Assembly: GCF_000956475.1 (NCBI RefSeq)
Contig: NZ_JYJB01000008.1
Span: forward strand, 248,001-312,000
Direction of reading: 5' to 3'
Length of the DNA: 64,000 bases
From: Microbacterium hydrocarbonoxydans
GTDB lineage: Bacteria > Actinomycetota > Actinomycetes > Actinomycetales > Microbacteriaceae
The first letter of the stretch is position 1; each line of letters starts with the position of its first letter. A program made the translations under genes and the position numbers. Under the pieces are notes generated by a model. It did no database searches. It was not told the DNA's origin and saw nothing but the letters and a program-made list of their open reading frames with translations. Below, one piece after another: positions 60,500-64,000 of the stretch.

Positions 60500-60957
60500 T
60501 GAGCGACCGGCGGCTCGACGACGCCGAGATGGCGACCTGGCTGCCGACGATCCGGTTCGTGCAGCTGCTGCCGCAGGTGCTCGATCGCGCCCTGAAGGCC
60601 GAGACCGGTTTGAACCACGCGCACTACGCGATCCTCATCACGCTCGCGAACGATTCGGAGAGGGCGATCCCGATGACGGAGCTCGCCCGCATCGCGGGCC
60701 TGAGCAGGTCGCGGCTCAGCCACGCGATCGACTCGCTCGAGGAGCGCGGCTGGGTCATCCGCACCTCGTGCAGCAGCGACAAGCGCACCCTCACGGCCGC
60801 GCTGACGGATGCCGGACGAGAGCTGCTCCGCTCGGCGGCGCCCGTGCACGTGGCGCAGATCCGCGAGCTGGTGCTCGACCCGCTCAGCGCCGAGGAGCGC
60901 GACCAGCTCGGCGGCATCCTGTCGAAGCTGCTGCCAGGGGTGACGGCCGCGCTGTAG
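60499..60957 (+). CDS. MarR-family transcriptional regulator
   Basis: The 152-residue protein has the winged HTH (MTELARIAGLSRSRLSHAID) followed by LEERGWVIRTSCSSDKRTLT, with the wing. TGATG overlap with ribA implies coupled translation; a GTG three bases earlier is the alternative. Targets are not evident; the EamA-ribA-marR string may be one unit. Confidence 0.9.
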   Translation: MSDRRLDDAEMATWLPTIRFVQLLPQVLDRALKAETGLNHAHYAILITLANDSERAIPMTELARIAGLSRSRLSHAIDSLEERGWVIRTSCSSDKRTLTAALTDAGRELLRSAAPVHVAQIRELVLDPLSAEERDQLGGILSKLLPGVTAAL

Positions 60958-60994
60958 GTCTCACCTCGCCGCAGGGCGCCCTCGCCGGCCGCTG

Positions 60995-61018
60995 CTCGTG
61001 CTCGTGCTCGTGCTCGTG
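60995..61018. repeat. CTCGTG hexamer tandem repeat
   Basis: Four exact CTCGTG copies, then degenerate ones (GTCGTG). It lies between the convergent marR and aldo/keto reductase genes. Confidence 0.9.
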
Positions 61019-61034
61019 GTCGTGGTGAGCATCA

Positions 61035-61907
61035 TCAGGCCTCGGGGATGGGCCGGCCGAAGGTCTCGAGCGTGATGGCCTCCGGCTCGGGTCCGCGGCG
61101 GACGCCGGTGTCCAGCGCGTCGATAGACGCGAGCTCGGCGTCGGACAGTGCGAAGTCGAAGACGTCGAAGTTCTCGGCGATGCGCGCAGGGCGCACCGAC
61201 TTCGGCAGCGCCGAACGCCCCTGCTGCAGGTGCCAGCGGAGCATGACCTGTGCGGGGGACTTGCCGTGGACTGCGCCGATCGCTGCGAGGGTCTCGTCGT
61301 CGAACGCGGATGCTCCGCCTTCCCGGTAGGAGGTGATGCCCCCGATCGGCGACCACGCCTGCGTCACGATGCCCGCCGCAGCATCCGCCCGCTGCACCTC
61401 GCGCTGCGAGAAGTACGGGTGCACCTCGATCTGATTGATCGCGGGCACGATGCTCGTCTCGGCGGCGAGCTGGGCAAGATGGTCGGCCATGAAGTTGCTG
61501 ACGCCGATCGCGCGCACGCGCCCGTCGGCCAGAAGGGTCTCCAGCGCCTTGTACGCGCCGAGGGTGAGGTCGAACCGGCTCGGCAGCGCCTGGTGCAGGA
61601 TGAGCAGGTCGAGCCGGTCGACGCCGAGCTTGCCTGTCGACTTCTCGAAGGCGTGCAGGGTCTCGTCGTAGCCGAAGTCGCTGATCCACACCTTGGTCTC
61701 GATGAAGATCTCCTCACGCGGGATGCCGGTCCGGCGGATCGCCTCCCCGACCTCGCGCTCGTTGCCGTAGGCGGCGGCCGTATCGATCAGCCGATATCCG
61801 GTCTCGAGCGCCGCGCCGACCGCGGCGACGGTCTCCTCGGGCGCGGCCTGGAAGACGCCGAACCCGAGAGCCGGCATCGTGACTGCGTTGTTGAGGGTGA
61901 TGTTCAT
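61035..61907 (-). CDS. Aldo/keto reductase
   Basis: The 290-residue NADPH-dependent enzyme has the TIM-barrel signatures LIDTAAAYGNEREVGEAIRR (with catalytic Asp/Tyr), ETKVWISDFGYD (Lys), LHQALPSRF (His) and LPKSVRPARIAENF (NADPH phosphate site). The ATG at 61907 is chosen because GAGGA lies seven bases upstream; one at 61913 is too close to it. It is divergent from an XRE regulator, a pairing that is frequent in actinobacteria. Confidence 0.92.
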   Translation of the reverse strand: MNITLNNAVTMPALGFGVFQAAPEETVAAVGAALETGYRLIDTAAAYGNEREVGEAIRRTGIPREEIFIETKVWISDFGYDETLHAFEKSTGKLGVDRLDLLILHQALPSRFDLTLGAYKALETLLADGRVRAIGVSNFMADHLAQLAAETSIVPAINQIEVHPYFSQREVQRADAAAGIVTQAWSPIGGITSYREGGASAFDDETLAAIGAVHGKSPAQVMLRWHLQQGRSALPKSVRPARIAENFDVFDFALSDAELASIDALDTGVRRGPEPEAITLETFGRPIPEA

Positions 61908-62022
61908 GGTCATGTCCTCAGTCTGCGCGGCCGTCCGCCTGCGAGGGAGTGACTGGCATCACCCCCTTCGGATCGCTGAGTTCCGGCACGGCGGATGCCG
62001 GTGCGGGGCAGCCGACCTTCCG

Positions 62023-62037
62023 GGTACTGCCAGTACC
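62023..62037. promoter_or_regulatory. Perfect palindrome, candidate XRE operator
   Basis: GGTACTGCCAGTACC is a perfect 7+1+7 palindrome in the 166-bp gap between the aldo/keto reductase and the XRE regulator. It lies 37 bp before the regulator start. Confidence 0.65.
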
Positions 62038-62073
62038 TGTCTGAAGACGCGCCCAGGGCGTAGCGTCGGAGGC

Positions 62074-62961
62074 ATGGACACCCGCAGCGAGGTGCGCGAA
62101 TTCCTCTCCACCCGGCGCGCACGGCTCACGCCCGATCAGGCAGGCCTGCCGGCCTTCGGCGGCAACCGCCGTGTCCCCGGCCTGCGCCGCGAGGAGGTGT
62201 CGCTGCTCGCCGGCGTGAGCGTCGACTACTACACCCGGCTCGAGCGCGGCGACCTGTCCGGAGTCTCCGACACCGTGCTCGAAGCGCTCGCGCGGGCGCT
62301 GCAGCTCGACGAGGCCGAGACCGCCCACCTCTTCGATCTCTCCCGCCTCGCCAACGTCTCGCCGGTGGCGCGCCGACCCCGTAAGAAGACCGGCGAGCTG
62401 CGGCCCAGCATCCTCCGCCTGCTCGACGCCATGACCGAGGCGCCCGCGATCATCCGAGACAATCACTTCGACTATCGAGCGGGCAACGCACTCGGGCGCG
62501 CGCTGTACGCCCCTATCTGGGCCGAGGCGCAGCCGAACAGCGCGCGCTTCGCCTTCCTCAACCCCGCCGCACGCGACTTCTACCCGGAGTGGGAGCGCAA
62601 CACCGAGGAGCTCGTCGCAGCCATGCGCGGTGAGGCCGGACGCAATCCGTTCGACAAGAGGCTCACCGACCTCGTCGGAGAGCTGTCGACGCGCAGTGAG
62701 CGGTTCCGCACGCTCTGGGCCACGCACGACGTGCGCTTCCACCGCACCGGAGTGAAGCGGATCGACCACCCGGTCGTGGGCGAGATCGAACTGACCTACG
62801 AGGCCTTCGAGCTGCCTGCCGACCCGGGTCTGCAGCTGTCGACGTACACGGCCGAGCCCGGCAGTCCCTCTGCGGAGAAGCTCGGACTGCTCGCGAGCTG
62901 GGCGGCGACGAGTGCCCCGGCATCCGCGCCTGCCGACACCGCCGCGATCGCGGAGGCCTGA
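62074..62961 (+). CDS. XRE regulator with MmyB-like ligand domain
   Basis: A 295-residue protein with an XRE HTH at about residues 35-90 (VPGLRREEVSLLAGVSVDYY, RLERGDLSGVSDTVLEALAR). The C-terminal MmyB-like PAS domain (105-270) shows PAIIRDNHFDYRAGNALGRA and NSARFAFLNPAARDFYPEWE. In this family the C-terminal domain binds fatty-acid-like ligands. TAGCGT lies seven bases before the ATG. It most likely controls itself and the divergent aldo/keto reductase through the palindrome between them. Confidence 0.92.
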   Translation: MDTRSEVREFLSTRRARLTPDQAGLPAFGGNRRVPGLRREEVSLLAGVSVDYYTRLERGDLSGVSDTVLEALARALQLDEAETAHLFDLSRLANVSPVARRPRKKTGELRPSILRLLDAMTEAPAIIRDNHFDYRAGNALGRALYAPIWAEAQPNSARFAFLNPAARDFYPEWERNTEELVAAMRGEAGRNPFDKRLTDLVGELSTRSERFRTLWATHDVRFHRTGVKRIDHPVVGEIELTYEAFELPADPGLQLSTYTAEPGSPSAEKLGLLASWAATSAPASAPADTAAIAEA

Positions 62962-62968
62962 CTCTTCT

Positions 62969-63067
62969 GTTCACAGCTCCTCAAGAACCCGAGGTGCCGC
63001 GCCGCGACGCCCGAGAGATCCCGCGGGGCCGCCGTCGACGATCCTGCGTTCTTGAGGAGCTGTGAAC
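62969..63067. repeat. 99-bp intergenic palindrome, GTTCACAGCTC ends
   Basis: GTTCACAGCTCCTCAAGAAC at the left end is perfectly inverted at the right end (20 bp). It lies between two XRE genes. The same family as the elements at 47670 and 63528. Confidence 0.92.
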
Positions 63068-63136
63068 GACGAGATCTTCATTCTGCTCTGAGCAGAACCG
63101 CTCGAACCTCCGCGAGCCTCCGGATTATCGTGAGGC

Positions 63137-63484
63137 ATGGCCGACATCGTCCCCTTCCCGCGCACCCCGCGACGCCCCGCCGACCCCGAGCCGCTGTGGC
63201 GTCACCTGCTCGGCGACCAGCTGCGCCGACGGCGGCATGACCGCGAGGAGACCCTCACCGAGACCGCCGAGAAGGCCGGCGTCTCCCCGCAGTACCTCTC
63301 AGAGGTCGAGCGCGGGCTCAAGGAGCCCTCGAGCGAGATGATCGCGGCGATCGCGGGCGCCCTCGACACCTCGCTGATCGAGCTGACGAGCGCCGTCGCC
63401 GACGAGCTGCGGTCGGCACCGGCATCCGCCTCCGCCTCCGCCTCCGCCTCGGCGTCGCGCGGCGCCTTCGCCCTCGCCGCCTGA
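63137..63484 (+). CDS. ClgR-like XRE regulator
   Basis: The 115-residue protein carries one HTH (ETLTETAEKAGVSPQYLSEV, then ERGLKEPSSEMIAAIAGALD), which is the ClgR/PopR pattern known to control clp genes. The C-terminus has a (Ala-Ser)n stretch encoded by a GCCTCC repeat (63428-63451) that could vary in length. TATCGT lies five bases before the ATG, with GAGG between. It faces a clpP gene 135 bp away, which supports a Clp-regulator role. Confidence 0.85.
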   Translation: MADIVPFPRTPRRPADPEPLWRHLLGDQLRRRRHDREETLTETAEKAGVSPQYLSEVERGLKEPSSEMIAAIAGALDTSLIELTSAVADELRSAPASASASASASASRGAFALAA

Positions 63485-63527
63485 GTCCGCCCGGTCGGCC
63501 GGCGCTCGACCGGGCCTCGGCAGGGCC

Positions 63528-63613
63528 GTTCATAACTCAGGAACATCGTCAGGGAACCGCCCGTAAACCGGCCGTTCTGCAGGCCTGCGGGCGATTCTTC
63601 CTGAGTTATGAAC
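63528..63613. repeat. 86-bp intergenic palindrome, GTTCATAACTC ends
   Basis: GTTCATAACTCAGGAA pairs with its inverse at the right end. It lies between the convergent ClgR-like and ClpP-like genes, so it can also terminate both. It has the same length as the 47670 element, and their left halves are similar (GGGAA-CG-CCG-AAA). Confidence 0.92.
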
Positions 63614-63619
63614 CATGGT

Positions 63620-64000
63620 TCAGGCGCTCCGCTCGCCCAGCACGGTGTCGATCAGCCCGTAGTCGAGGGCGGCGGATGCCGTGAACACGCGATCCCGGTC
63701 GGTGTCCGCGCGGAGCTCGGCGACAGAGCGGCCGGAATGCCGGGCGAGCACGGACTCCATGTCGGCGCGCACACGCACCACCTCATCGGCCGCGAGGATC
63801 AGATCGGGGATCGCCCCGCGCGACTGACTGGCCGGCTGATGCAGCACGATGCGGGCGTGCGTGAGCGCCGACCGCTGCCCCGGAGCACCGGCCGCGACGA
63901 GCAGAGCCGCCGGCCCGATCGCCTGCCCGACGCAGGTCGTCGCGATCGCCGGACGGATGTGTTGCATGGTGTCGTAGATCGCGAGCGCGGCACCCGGATC
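63620..64000 (-). CDS. ClpP-like protein lacking the catalytic serine, 3' part
   Basis: Only the C-terminal 126 residues lie in the window; the gene continues past base 64000. It aligns with the ClpP protease from DPGAALAIYDTM to YGLIDTVLGERSA. The nucleophile position, normally in GQAASMG, reads CVGQAIGPAALL, so Ser is replaced by Gly (codon 63914-63916). The catalytic His (VLHQP) and Asp (DTDRDRV) remain. It is probably an inactive ClpR-like subunit that assembles with an active ClpP, which may be encoded beside it outside the window. The ClgR-like gene is convergent. Confidence 0.85.
   Translation of the reverse strand, partial: DPGAALAIYDTMQHIRPAIATTCVGQAIGPAALLVAAGAPGQRSALTHARIVLHQPASQSRGAIPDLILAADEVVRVRADMESVLARHSGRSVAELRADTDRDRVFTASAALDYGLIDTVLGERSA

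Noticed and set aside
1-64000. tRNA or rRNA genes
   Set aside because: I looked for CCA-proximal acceptor stems and T-loop GTTCRANNC patterns in the gaps between genes and found no complete cloverleaf. The GTTCA ends of the palindromes are not followed by tRNA features.

Overview
This 64 kb window comes from a high-GC actinobacterium of the family Microbacteriaceae, most likely Microbacterium. This is an inference from GC-rich third codon positions, a DUF222-HNH gene, zinc-independent S14/L33 paralogues, many leaderless genes, and the CTTCGACARGCTCAGG and GTTGAGCGAGCGGAGCGAG repeat types. I saw no prophage, IS element, CRISPR array, rRNA or tRNA. Genes fill almost the whole window in short operons, often with 1-4 bp stop/start overlaps.

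Layout. 1-2259: 3' part of a LacI-type regulator and a DUF222-HNH endonuclease gene. 2274-15558: a nine-gene glycan-utilisation operon on the minus strand (substrate-binding lipoprotein, two permeases, DUF624/YesL protein, GH36, GH43_24-like, hydroxyacid dehydrogenase, GH43, and a 1262-residue secreted lyase with carbohydrate-binding domains), preceded by a LacI-type operator. 15679-25323: amino-acid permease, CorA, a serine-hydrolase homologue lacking catalytic residues, an iron-controlled heme oxygenase with a DUF2470 protein, a Pif1-like helicase, a membrane protein, and a CopD-CtaG fusion. 25324-28261: intergenic repeats, HU, a DUF559 gene between two 69-bp direct repeats, and rpmB-rpmG-rpsN. 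28262-32461: FAD oxidase, glycosyltransferase/TetR divergent pair, and 3-methyladenine DNA glycosylase. 32461-39737: a metal region with Zur, a UPF0718 permease and DUF1980 partner, and znuABC-like zinc uptake with a Zur-box promoter.

39917-46101: alpha-glucoside uptake (GH13, two permeases, binding protein) divergent from a ROK regulator. 46292-49873: branched-chain 2-oxoacid dehydrogenase E1alpha-E1beta-E2. 49958-60957: HisC-type aminotransferase, small membrane proteins, a WXG100-like plus lipase-like pair, a low-molecular-weight phosphatase, purB with a CTG start, an orphan HTH protein, rhodanese, EamA exporter, ribA and MarR. 61035-64000: aldo/keto reductase divergent from an XRE regulator with a perfect palindrome between them, then a ClgR-like regulator facing a ClpP paralogue whose catalytic serine is glycine (cut by the window end).

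The most unusual material is outside the genes: at least three families of long intergenic palindromes, REP-like elements translated inside coding regions, direct repeats bracketing a nuclease-like gene, and thirteen start codons that lie exactly 6-7 nt downstream of a -10 hexamer, which implies leaderless mRNAs.
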